From: XBB1006 sp051877515
GTDB lineage: Bacteria; Bacillota; Clostridia; Lachnospirales; Lachnospiraceae
Direction of reading: 5' to 3'
Assembly: GCA_051877515.1 (NCBI GenBank)
Contig: JBJEIY010000033.1
Coordinates: forward strand, 38,843-102,842
Length of the DNA: 64,000 nucleotides
Positions 43,681-51,495 of the stretch are shown here, in pieces. Numbering within the stretch: the first letter of the stretch is position 1; the number at the start of each line of letters is the position of its first letter. A program made the position numbers and the translations under genes. The notes beneath the pieces were generated by a model. That model was not told the origin of the DNA. It saw only the letters and a list, made by a program, of their open reading frames with translations, and searched no databases.

Positions 43681-45564
43681 TTAATTTTCAAAAATGTCCC
43701 CCTGGTAGTTTTCTTCCAGTTTATCTATTTTGGGAACAGATCCTTTTTTTCCTTCATCCGGATAAATATTCATATAGGGCAATACTTCCGCCATAATCTC
43801 TTTTGATAAGTTCGTTGCCAGAGAACTCTGAGCCTGATTCTCTACATTGGGCTCATCAATGACCACATAGATCAGTACCTGAGGATCCGATGCGGGAGCA
43901 AATCCGATAAAGGACACCAGGTATTTTTTATTTCCCCGGGGAAGCTTTTCGGCGGTGCCTGTTTTTCCGCCCATGGTATATCCATCTACTTTAGCGCTGT
44001 GTGCCGTTCCGCTATCCACCGTACTGTAAAGGTATTTTCGCAGGTAGCTGCTGGTTTCCTTAGATATGGTCTGCCTTACCAGAAGCGGCTCTGTTTCTTC
44101 AATAACTACCCCATCACTGTTCAGGATTTCTTTTACCATATGGGGCTTGTAATAATTTCCGCCATTAATCAGGGAGCAAAAACCACTGGCAAGCTGTATC
44201 ATTGTAGTATTAAAATTCTGTCCAAAAGAGTTGGTTGCAAGGGAAGTCGAATTCATGGTTTCTTTGGTGTAAACCAGACTGTCAGTCCTTGCCTCTCCCG
44301 GCAGATCTATGCCTGTTTTTCGGCCAAATCCATAAATCGCCTGATATTTTACAAAGGTATCTATCCCGATTTTTTCTCCTATCTGCATTAATGCATCATT
44401 GCAGGAATTATTAATGGCCTTTTCAATCGTCTCTACACCATGTCCGTTTCTGTTTACACAATGGATGGTATATCCTCCCACCTTTTGTGAGCCATTACAC
44501 ATATAGGTTTCCTTCCCGGACAGCTTACCACTGTCAAGACCTGTTGCCACGGTAAATGGTTTTGCCGTGGAACCCGGTTCATAGGTTTGTGTAATGCAAA
44601 AATTATTCCACAAGGTGTTGAGTGCCTCCATCTGCTCTTCCTCAGACATCTTTTCGATTTGTTTTTTGGAGTACACACCACTTAGATCCCGGGGGTCATT
44701 CAAGTCATAAGAAGGATAATCCGCCATAGCCAGGATTTCTCCGGAATTTGGATCCATCACCAATACTGCTGTATTGGCGCTTCCCAGTTTTCCGTCTCCT
44801 TCATGTTTCTTGTTGAACTTTCGCACTTTCTCTTCTACAATAGACTGGATGGTAAAATCAATGGTCGATACCACCGTTTGTCCATCTTCCGGTTTGACCA
44901 CCGTTTTCTCATAATCATTATCGGAATCCAGATATCCATATTCTCGTCCATCCGTTCCGTTTAAAACATCATTATAATACTTTTCCAATCCGTTGATCCC
45001 TTCATTTCCGCTGACTGTAAAACCAATTACGGAAGCAGCCAGTTCTTCATTGGGATAGCTGCGGATATATTCTTTTTCAAACCAGACGCCGGTAATGTTA
45101 CTGTCTTCTTCCTGTTTCATTTCCCGGAACTTTTTCGTTGCATCATAACTGATTTTCTTCAGGATGACACAATACTGGCTTTTTGACTGTTCCTTTAAAT
45201 ACTTCCGAATCTCCTGCTCGGTTATTTCAAAACACTGTGTCAGTGCTTCGATTGTCGGACCGATACATTTTTCCTTGGCATTTAACACCTTACAGTCCAG
45301 CACCACATTATAGACATCCGTACTGGTAGCCAGAATCGTATGATTTCTGTCAACGATGTCTCCCCGTTTATAGGGAATGGTCCTGCTGGAGTATTCCTGC
45401 TGATCTAAAACGATTTTCTCGTATTCTTTTCCTTTTACCAGGTTAATATAAAAAAGATGCCCTATCAGTCCTAATAACATGATCAGTATGAGTCCAAGTG
45501 CTACTATGATCTTTTTTCTCATACTTTTAGTCAGGCTGTAATTCTTGTACTTTTTTACCGTCAA
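43681..45564 (-). CDS. pbpB: Class B penicillin-binding protein, FtsI/PBP2B position
   Basis: Septal peptidoglycan transpeptidase. The 627 residues have a membrane anchor (about 18-40), the dimerisation domain with YKRGDIVDRNHTILA, and motifs SxxK in EPGSTAKPF, SxN in NNSCND and KTG in GGKTGTAEK. No PASTA repeats. It directly follows ftsL (16 bases), the pbpB position in Firmicutes. It is a paralogue of the next gene. Confidence 0.88.
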   Translation of the reverse strand: MTVKKYKNYSLTKSMRKKIIVALGLILIMLLGLIGHLFYINLVKGKEYEKIVLDQQEYSSRTIPYKRGDIVDRNHTILATSTDVYNVVLDCKVLNAKEKCIGPTIEALTQCFEITEQEIRKYLKEQSKSQYCVILKKISYDATKKFREMKQEEDSNITGVWFEKEYIRSYPNEELAASVIGFTVSGNEGINGLEKYYNDVLNGTDGREYGYLDSDNDYEKTVVKPEDGQTVVSTIDFTIQSIVEEKVRKFNKKHEGDGKLGSANTAVLVMDPNSGEILAMADYPSYDLNDPRDLSGVYSKKQIEKMSEEEQMEALNTLWNNFCITQTYEPGSTAKPFTVATGLDSGKLSGKETYMCNGSQKVGGYTIHCVNRNGHGVETIEKAINNSCNDALMQIGEKIGIDTFVKYQAIYGFGRKTGIDLPGEARTDSLVYTKETMNSTSLATNSFGQNFNTTMIQLASGFCSLINGGNYYKPHMVKEILNSDGVVIEETEPLLVRQTISKETSSYLRKYLYSTVDSGTAHSAKVDGYTMGGKTGTAEKLPRGNKKYLVSFIGFAPASDPQVLIYVVIDEPNVENQAQSSLATNLSKEIMAEVLPYMNIYPDEGKKGSVPKIDKLEENYQGDIFEN

Positions 45565-45580
45565 TGTTCACACCTACATC

Positions 45581-46114
45581 CTAATTTCCAAAAATCATTC
45601 CAAAAATCGTATCGGAGTTTCCGGATGGAATATCTTTATACTGTTCCATGTAATCATTGTTGTCTAACTGGTAATAAACGATCTGATCTTCTTCCGGATA
45701 AACCATTCCCAGTTCTTTGATGGCTGTTTTCCGAATCTGCTCCAGATCCACGGAAGTTTCGATGCTTTTCTCGAGGGAATCATTCTCCTCTGTCAGATTG
45801 ATAAGCTGGCTCTCCAGACTTGCAACCTTGTTCATTCTGATATTCAGCTGTGAAATCAGATGGATATATACCGCACAAAGACCAAGAATCATTACCGTTG
45901 CCATTGTCATAACCACCATATTGGCACGGCTTATTTTTTTCTCTCGTTCCAGAATGCGATGACGTCTCCTTCTGGCAGCAAGTTCTTCCTCTTCCTGTAT
46001 TCTTTTCCTGCGCAGTGCGCGCCTGTATGCTTCCTCCTGTTCCAGTTCGGGATTGTATGCAGGTACTGTATTTCCATATACATAAGTACTTCTCATCCGT
46101 GTCTGTTCTGCCAT
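45581..46114 (-). CDS. ftsL: Cell division protein FtsL
   Basis: Bitopic division protein. The 177-residue product has a long basic/charged cytoplasmic region (RRALRRKRIQEEEELAARRR), one membrane segment (about 65-85), and an extracytoplasmic leucine-zipper-like coil (MNKVASLESQLINLTEENDS). Sequence is poorly conserved, so the call leans on topology and position between rsmH and pbpB. The ATG at 46112-46114 is at better distance from AAAGGA than the ATG 3 codons earlier. Confidence 0.82.
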   Translation of the reverse strand: MAEQTRMRSTYVYGNTVPAYNPELEQEEAYRRALRRKRIQEEEELAARRRRHRILEREKKISRANMVVMTMATVMILGLCAVYIHLISQLNIRMNKVASLESQLINLTEENDSLEKSIETSVDLEQIRKTAIKELGMVYPEEDQIVYYQLDNNDYMEQYKDIPSGNSDTIFGMIFGN

Positions 46115-46150
46115 AGCATCCATTCCTTTCCACAATTACGTTGTTCGTTT

Positions 46151-47089
46151 CTATCCTCTCTCAAAGATCCTGAGTTTCGCACTTCTTGATCTGGGGTTAA
46201 CTTCCATTTCTTCCTCTGTAGGAAGAATAGGCTTTCTGGTAATGACCCGTCCTTTTGGTTTCTTTCCGCATACACAGACGGGAAATTCCTTTGGACAGGT
46301 ACAGGGATCTTCATTGTTCTTAAAACTGTTCTTCACGATTCTGTCTTCCAGAGAATGGAAGGTGATAATACATAACCTTCCGCCGGGATTTAAAAGATCT
46401 ATCATGTCATCCAGCGAATCCCTCAGCACTTCCAACTCTTTATTACATTCAATCCGGATTGCCTGAAAAGTCCGCTTGGCAGGATGTCCACCCGTTACCT
46501 GAACTTTCATGGGGATGGAAGCACGAATGATCTCTGTAAGCTCACCGGTTGTCTTGATAGGTGCTTTTTCCCTCGCTATAACAATATGTTTGGCAATATT
46601 CTTGGCAAACCGGTCCTCTCCGTAATCACGGATCAGATGAAACAATGCTTCTTCACTGTATTCGTTTACGATCTTCTCTGCTGTCAGGCTCTGACGGTTG
46701 TCCATTCTCATATCCAACGGAGCATCCTGTTCCATATAGGTGAAACCCCTCATGGGTGTATCTAACTGGTAGGAAGAAACGCCCAGATCCAGCAGTATTC
46801 CATCTACTTTCTCAATTCCGATCCCATTCAGCACTTCTTTCATCTTGCAATAATTGCTTCTCACGATGGTAACCTGATCTTCATACTCTGCAAGTCTTAA
46901 AGAAGCAGCTGCAATGGCATCCTCGTCCTGATCGATACCAATCAACCTGCCGGATTTCGTAAGCTGTTTGCAAATCTGTGAAGAATGCCCGGCTCCTCCC
47001 AATGTGCCATCCACATAAATCCCATCCGGCCGGATTCTAAGTCCTTCTATGGTTTCTTCCAATAATACGGATATATGTTTGAATTCCAT
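46151..47089 (-). CDS. rsmH: 16S rRNA (cytosine-1402-N4)-methyltransferase
   Basis: Methylates C1402 of 16S rRNA (formerly MraW). The 312 residues have the SAM-binding DGTLGGAGHSSQI, LLDLGVSSYQLD and the C-terminal FHSLEDRIVK motif. It follows mraZ by 16 bases. Confidence 0.97.
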   Translation of the reverse strand: MEFKHISVLLEETIEGLRIRPDGIYVDGTLGGAGHSSQICKQLTKSGRLIGIDQDEDAIAAASLRLAEYEDQVTIVRSNYCKMKEVLNGIGIEKVDGILLDLGVSSYQLDTPMRGFTYMEQDAPLDMRMDNRQSLTAEKIVNEYSEEALFHLIRDYGEDRFAKNIAKHIVIAREKAPIKTTGELTEIIRASIPMKVQVTGGHPAKRTFQAIRIECNKELEVLRDSLDDMIDLLNPGGRLCIITFHSLEDRIVKNSFKNNEDPCTCPKEFPVCVCGKKPKGRVITRKPILPTEEEMEVNPRSRSAKLRIFERG

Positions 47090-47105
47090 CTTTCCTCCAT
47101 ATTTA

Positions 47106-47534
47106 CTAGATACTGATTCCTAATTCTGCCATATGTTCAGCTACCTCATCCATGTCATCATAGCTGTTCTCTTCCCATCTGTCTTTGGACCAGATCTCTA
47201 TTCTGGAATAAACGCCGGCAGATACAATCTCCTTATCCAGCCCGGCATATTCTCTCAGATTGGGTGGAATCAGAATCCTTCCCTGCTTATCAACCTCACA
47301 GGATGATGCACCGGAGAAGAAAAAACGTAAAAACTTTCTGGCATCCTTGGAGGTCAGTGTCACACTCTTAAATTTCTCTTCAATGTTGTTCCATTCTTCC
47401 ATGGTATATCCATAAAGACAGCCATCGAATCCTTTGGTGATGACGAATTCATCTTTCAGTTGTTCTCTGAACTTAGATGGTACGATCAATCTTCCTTTTG
47501 CATCTATGGAATGATGATACTCACCCATGAACAT
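47106..47534 (-). CDS. mraZ: Transcriptional regulator MraZ
   Basis: Ring-shaped DNA-binding protein with two SpoVT/AbrB-like domains that controls the dcw cluster. The 142 residues show MGEYHHSIDAKGRLIVPSKF and the second copy CEVDKQGRILIPPNLREYAG. First gene of the cluster; four operator-like repeats lie just upstream. Confidence 0.96.
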   Translation of the reverse strand: MFMGEYHHSIDAKGRLIVPSKFREQLKDEFVITKGFDGCLYGYTMEEWNNIEEKFKSVTLTSKDARKFLRFFFSGASSCEVDKQGRILIPPNLREYAGLDKEIVSAGVYSRIEIWSKDRWEENSYDDMDEVAEHMAELGISI

Positions 47535-47602
47535 CCGTCTTCACCTGCCTTTCCACTGCCTTTATGTGGTTCTAACGGTTATCCACAAAGTTATCAACTT
47601 AT

Positions 47603-47642
47603 CCACCACTTTGTGGCATTTTCAACCACTTTCCTCCACTTA
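47603..47642 (-). promoter_or_regulatory. MraZ operator: four 10-bp repeats
   Basis: On the minus strand the 10-mers TAAGTGGAGG, AAAGTGGTTG, AAAATGCCAC and AAAGTGGTGG follow one another without gaps; three keep the AAGTGG core. This agrees with known MraZ targets (AAAGTG[T/G] or GTGGG repeats at about 10-bp phase). They begin about 8 bases after the -10. Confidence 0.85.
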
Positions 47643-47649
47643 TAATCAA

Positions 47650-47678
47650 ATAATACTCCAAATCCCTTGAAAAATCAA
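47650..47678 (-). promoter_or_regulatory. mraZ (dcw) promoter
   Basis: Minus-strand TTGATT (47673-47678), 17-bp spacer, TATTAT (47650-47655). The transcript start would fall at the first MraZ repeat, about 110 bases before the mraZ ATG. Confidence 0.8.
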
Positions 47679-47698
47679 GGTTTTTATAAAAAAAGACT

Positions 47699-47739
47699 TA
47701 AAAACAAAAAAACAGCAGAGACATTTCTGTCTCTGCTGT
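47699..47739 (-). terminator. Terminator after the CapA-like gene
   Basis: A perfect 12-bp stem (ACAGCAGAGACA, 47712-47723, with 47728-47739), 4-base loop, then a T-run on the minus strand. It separates the surface genes from the dcw promoter. Confidence 0.92.
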
Positions 47740-47761
47740 GCATCCTATATTCTCTTCTATT

Positions 47762-49042
47762 CTAAATCTTGTTCTTATAAAGCAACTTATATAAGAATCT
47801 GCCTCTGCGGTAGGTGTTCTTTCTTTTACCGCCAATAAGACCGGCTGATTTTTTCTTTGTATTCTTCAGGAATCTTCTGGTCTTCACAGAGAAACTCAGG
47901 GATTCTCCCCCATCCAATTCCTCCTGTTTTGTACCATCGTCCACATCCCCTTCATCCAGAACATTTCCTTCCCGGTCATCCTCTTTTGCCTTACGCATTT
48001 CCAGTTCCATACGAAGTTGCTGATATTTGACTTTCTCGTTTTCTGAAACCTGCTGCATTTCCTCTAAGGCTTTCTCACGAAGCTCCTTCGCCCGGTTCAA
48101 GGTTTCTTCCTTTCGGTAGGCTTCCTTGCACCAGTACATTTGATATCCGGCTTTTGCATAATCAATAAAATGCGGATTTGCTTCTCCGGGCTCAACTGTA
48201 TGTTCATCCCGGTTTATATGAATCGGCATATTGGAAAACTCATAACTGTCCTTTGTAAAAGACAACCGAAGGAGCATACCTTCCGTAGTTCCTTCCTGAA
48301 CCCTCTGGTAATCCGTATCAAACATGAAATTGCCCAGAGAATAGAAGATCATCTTTTTCCCAACGGTTTCATATCCCTGCACTACATGGGGATGATGTGC
48401 CACCACAATATCCGCGCCCAGATCAAGATAAGAGTGAAGCAGTTTGCGGGTATAAGGCATGGGTGCATACAAAAACTCATCGCCGCCATGGTAAACCACT
48501 ACCACCCAGTCTGCCTCTTTTCGCATCTGCGCAATCCGTTCTGCCAGAACATCCTTCCTGGATTCATGAAACGGACCGGATTTTCTCTTTCCTGCCACCC
48601 TAAAGTTCTTATATTGTAAAGACAAAATGGCAACCTTTACATCTTCGCCGATCACCACATAGCGGGATGCTTCTTCTATATTGTTTCCGGCTCCGATAAA
48701 CTCAGAACCGGTTTCTTTCATATTATCCAGAGTATCCATCATTCCGATCCGGTTATAATCCATCATATGATTGTTGGCCAGACTGAAAACCGGATTAGGA
48801 ATCTGTTCTTTTATATAGGAAATAACCTCCGGATCACTCCGGTGGGCAAGACGGCGTTTTTTGGTCACCCTGCACTGCGTAACAGGACTTTCCTGATTGA
48901 TCACATTGGCGTCGTTTTCTGCCAGAAACTGTTTCACAGATTCCGCATACACCTGCTCCTGTTTATATGCTTTACTAAAGTATCCGCTAAATGAGAGGTC
49001 ACCCGTAAAACCAATCTGAATAGCTGCTGTCTTATTCGTCAT
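47762..49042 (-). CDS. CapA-like poly-gamma-glutamate-synthesis-type metallophosphatase
   Basis: The 426-residue product has the CapA/PgsA calcineurin-like pattern: FTGDLSFSGYFSKAY, NQESPVT, LANNHMMDY, then VVYHGGDEFLYAPMP and VVAHHPHVVQGYE. A basic, glutamate-rich tail follows (about 310-426), including a coil and a lysine/arginine-rich end. No signal peptide or membrane anchor is seen, which is unusual for CapA. The ATG at 49040-49042 has GGAGGTGG upstream and overlaps the ATP-grasp gene by 11 bp, so the two are coupled. Function is inferred only as a surface-polymer or amide-ligation partner. Confidence 0.78.
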   Translation of the reverse strand: MTNKTAAIQIGFTGDLSFSGYFSKAYKQEQVYAESVKQFLAENDANVINQESPVTQCRVTKKRRLAHRSDPEVISYIKEQIPNPVFSLANNHMMDYNRIGMMDTLDNMKETGSEFIGAGNNIEEASRYVVIGEDVKVAILSLQYKNFRVAGKRKSGPFHESRKDVLAERIAQMRKEADWVVVVYHGGDEFLYAPMPYTRKLLHSYLDLGADIVVAHHPHVVQGYETVGKKMIFYSLGNFMFDTDYQRVQEGTTEGMLLRLSFTKDSYEFSNMPIHINRDEHTVEPGEANPHFIDYAKAGYQMYWCKEAYRKEETLNRAKELREKALEEMQQVSENEKVKYQQLRMELEMRKAKEDDREGNVLDEGDVDDGTKQEELDGGESLSFSVKTRRFLKNTKKKSAGLIGGKRKNTYRRGRFLYKLLYKNKI

Positions 49043-50177
49043 CGTCTTCCACCTCCTGCTGTGCTTCTTCAAACTGCTCCATCATATTCTGATACAAATG
49101 CAGTTTTCCGTTGAATCTGGTCAGCTGTGCAGATACACACTGCGGACGGGCATTGCCTTCTACGAACACCCATCCTCTTTCGGTATAGGCAAGGTCCCAG
49201 CCTACCAGACGGATCTGAGGGATCACATGCGACAGGTTGTTCACTAATTCCAGAAGTTTATCCCATTCCGGTATCTGAAGACCGATCAGTTTCACACCGG
49301 TATCCGGATGGAAAATATGTTCTGCACCCAGCCAGTCACGTCCCGGCAGGAATGCGACACCGGTCTTTGGATCCACCATAATAGCCAGACCTCCGGAACT
49401 CATATTATCCGTATGGCTGCCACCCATTCCCATTCGTAAGAAGCACCACTGAATCTGTGTTTCTCCGGATGGTGTTAAAAATGCAACAACACGCATCGTG
49501 TTTACAGAGTCCGGATGCAAAGCACGTATGGGGTCTGCCTGAATGATCAGCTCTTCCACTACACAGGCTCCGTTGTAAATGATGATAGAAAACAGATCCT
49601 CCAATGACTCATGCTCACTCACATCAAAGATTTCCACACCGTGGCCTCCATAATCGCAGGCCGGTTTATAGATGAACCTTGGATGCCTTGCAACGAATCC
49701 ACAGAAAGCTTCGAAATCGTCTTCGTCATAAACGCAAAGTACCTCACGTCCGTAATACTCCTTGAACTTCCTGTACGTTTCGGTTTTCATATTCAGATAA
49801 TCCGTATAATTGGAATCATTAAATGCACGATAATACGGATACTTATTGTTTCTGGTTACATAAGTCTTTCGCGCCTCATGGGTCAGGTATTTAAAATCAA
49901 AAGAAAAATACTCTCTGGTAACCGTTCCATACATAAACCGGCTCGCCAGGATATCTGTATATGTACGGTTCACAATACGTTTACTTTCCATCTGCTCCGG
50001 CGTAAGATAATTCTTCATGATTTCCATGGCTGCCTTTTTACGCCGTTTTCCTTTACCCATCAGACAAAGAGCCGCCCTGTAAGATAAACCTATACATTTC
50101 TGATACAGTGGAGAATGAAAATCCTTTTTGATACTCCATCGTCTAAACTTTTTTGCTATCTTTTTTATTCTTTTCAA
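49032..50177 (-). CDS. ATP-grasp enzyme of the sugar-transfer-associated type
   Basis: The 381 residues match the ATPgrasp_ST layout: a basic N-terminal helical region, then FIYKPACDYGGHGVEIFDV (ATP-binding lysine and glycine loop), VVEELIIQADPIRALHPDSV, and the metal-binding acidic end VFVEGNARPQCVSAQ. Such enzymes form carboxylate-amine or similar ligations and are found near glycan and capsule genes. First gene of a two-gene operon with the CapA-like protein, from a strong promoter. Confidence 0.8.
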   Translation of the reverse strand: MKRIKKIAKKFRRWSIKKDFHSPLYQKCIGLSYRAALCLMGKGKRRKKAAMEIMKNYLTPEQMESKRIVNRTYTDILASRFMYGTVTREYFSFDFKYLTHEARKTYVTRNNKYPYYRAFNDSNYTDYLNMKTETYRKFKEYYGREVLCVYDEDDFEAFCGFVARHPRFIYKPACDYGGHGVEIFDVSEHESLEDLFSIIIYNGACVVEELIIQADPIRALHPDSVNTMRVVAFLTPSGETQIQWCFLRMGMGGSHTDNMSSGGLAIMVDPKTGVAFLPGRDWLGAEHIFHPDTGVKLIGLQIPEWDKLLELVNNLSHVIPQIRLVGWDLAYTERGWVFVEGNARPQCVSAQLTRFNGKLHLYQNMMEQFEEAQQEVEDDDE

Positions 50178-50238
50178 AGTATTTCACCTCAAACGTATTT
50201 GCAGGACATGTATTTCCCACTTTTTCTTAACATTAGAA

Positions 50239-50267
50239 ATTATAGTAGTTCAGCTTACAATTTGCAA
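50239..50267 (-). promoter_or_regulatory. Promoter of the ATP-grasp-CapA operon
   Basis: Minus-strand TTGCAA (50262-50267), 17-bp spacer, TATAAT (50239-50244), about 60 bases before the ATP-grasp start. Confidence 0.75.
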
Positions 50268-50311
50268 GAAAAAGCTGATGATTTCCTGTTTTTCTTTTAA
50301 AGGTCTTTCAT

Positions 50312-51493
50312 CTACCTGTATTTCAGGTACAGCAGAGCAGAAGCAAACGACTCATCAGAAGCATCAAAACCGGAATAACGATAGAGTATAGGCGAAGCCT
50401 TCACATATCCTGTTTTCAAATAATCATTGGAGCAATCCCTGGTTACATCTATGGTGATCCAATGTCCGTTTACATATGCCTCATTCCATGTATGAGTACT
50501 TGTTGCCAGTTCCGTATTACTTAATTTGTCCCAGTTTGTATCCTTCAGCTGGATGGATCGACCGTTGACCAGCCTGCATGGTATCTTCTGGCTTCGGGCC
50601 AATGCTGCAAACAGAGCAGAAAAACCATTGCATACGGTTTTTGTTTTCTTTCCATTCTTCAATCGGACCACAAGGGTATACGGACTTAAGGTAACCTGTC
50701 CTTTCTTTGCCATCTGCAGCTTCTTGGTTTTTCCTGCATCATTGTAGGGTTGGTCATAATAAAGGTTCTCTGCCAGATAATCATGAATTGCCAGTAGCTT
50801 TTCGTAATCGTTTTTTGCTCCCTTGGTAATCTTATCGCTGAAGGCCTTTATCGTCTTTTTTTCAGAGGCAGTGAGCTTTTTCTTTCCGGTAGAGCTCCAC
50901 TGTCGTCCATTTCGAAGTTCATGTCCCATATCCGCCAAACTGGTGTCCAGGTATTTGGAAGCAGCTGTTTTCTTCGCATTTCGGATTCTTGCGTTTTCTT
51001 TGATAATTGCTGAAAACTCTTTCACAAAAACACCCTGACTGTTTTTTGTGATGACTACGGCTTTCATCTGCGGCTCCTTTTGAAAGGAATTGCTTCCGTC
51101 ATTGTTAAACCGCACACTGACTAAATAATCTCCGTTTTCCTCACCCGAAAAATCCAGTGTCTTTAAAAAACCATTCTCCTCATCCGGCACTCCATAACTC
51201 TCCGGATAAAACATAAAAGAAGAACTTGACTTACGCTGCACGGTTACACGGTATCTGGCATAGCTGTGCGCTGTTTTTCCCTCTACAGTCAATAGCATCC
51301 CCTCGGTATGAATATCGTAATACTCCACCTCTCTCATGGGTGAATCCTCATCCACACTGCTAAAGCTGGTGACCAATTTCGGTTTTTGTACATCCTGTTT
51401 CTTTACGGCAGCGTATGCCGAAATATCAAAGCTGTTGAACAATACCAACACCGCCAAAAGCATTCCCATCCATTTTCTTCCTATTGTTTTCAT
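50312..51493 (-). CDS. Secreted transglutaminase-like protein (short paralogue)
   Basis: A 393-residue exported protein: signal peptide (about 1-28, MKTIGRKWMGMLLAVLVLFN start, SAYA end), an N-terminal beta-rich domain, and a transglutaminase/protease-like domain with catalytic Cys in KTVCNGFSALFAALAR, His in STHTWNEAYVNG and Asp in HWITIDVTRDCSND. The next gene upstream encodes a longer paralogue with the same first 390 residues layout. It may act on cell-wall or surface proteins as a cysteine protease or cross-linking enzyme; sequence alone cannot choose. Confidence 0.85.
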   Translation of the reverse strand: MKTIGRKWMGMLLAVLVLFNSFDISAYAAVKKQDVQKPKLVTSFSSVDEDSPMREVEYYDIHTEGMLLTVEGKTAHSYARYRVTVQRKSSSSFMFYPESYGVPDEENGFLKTLDFSGEENGDYLVSVRFNNDGSNSFQKEPQMKAVVITKNSQGVFVKEFSAIIKENARIRNAKKTAASKYLDTSLADMGHELRNGRQWSSTGKKKLTASEKKTIKAFSDKITKGAKNDYEKLLAIHDYLAENLYYDQPYNDAGKTKKLQMAKKGQVTLSPYTLVVRLKNGKKTKTVCNGFSALFAALARSQKIPCRLVNGRSIQLKDTNWDKLSNTELATSTHTWNEAYVNGHWITIDVTRDCSNDYLKTGYVKASPILYRYSGFDASDESFASALLYLKYR

Positions 51494-51495
51494 CT

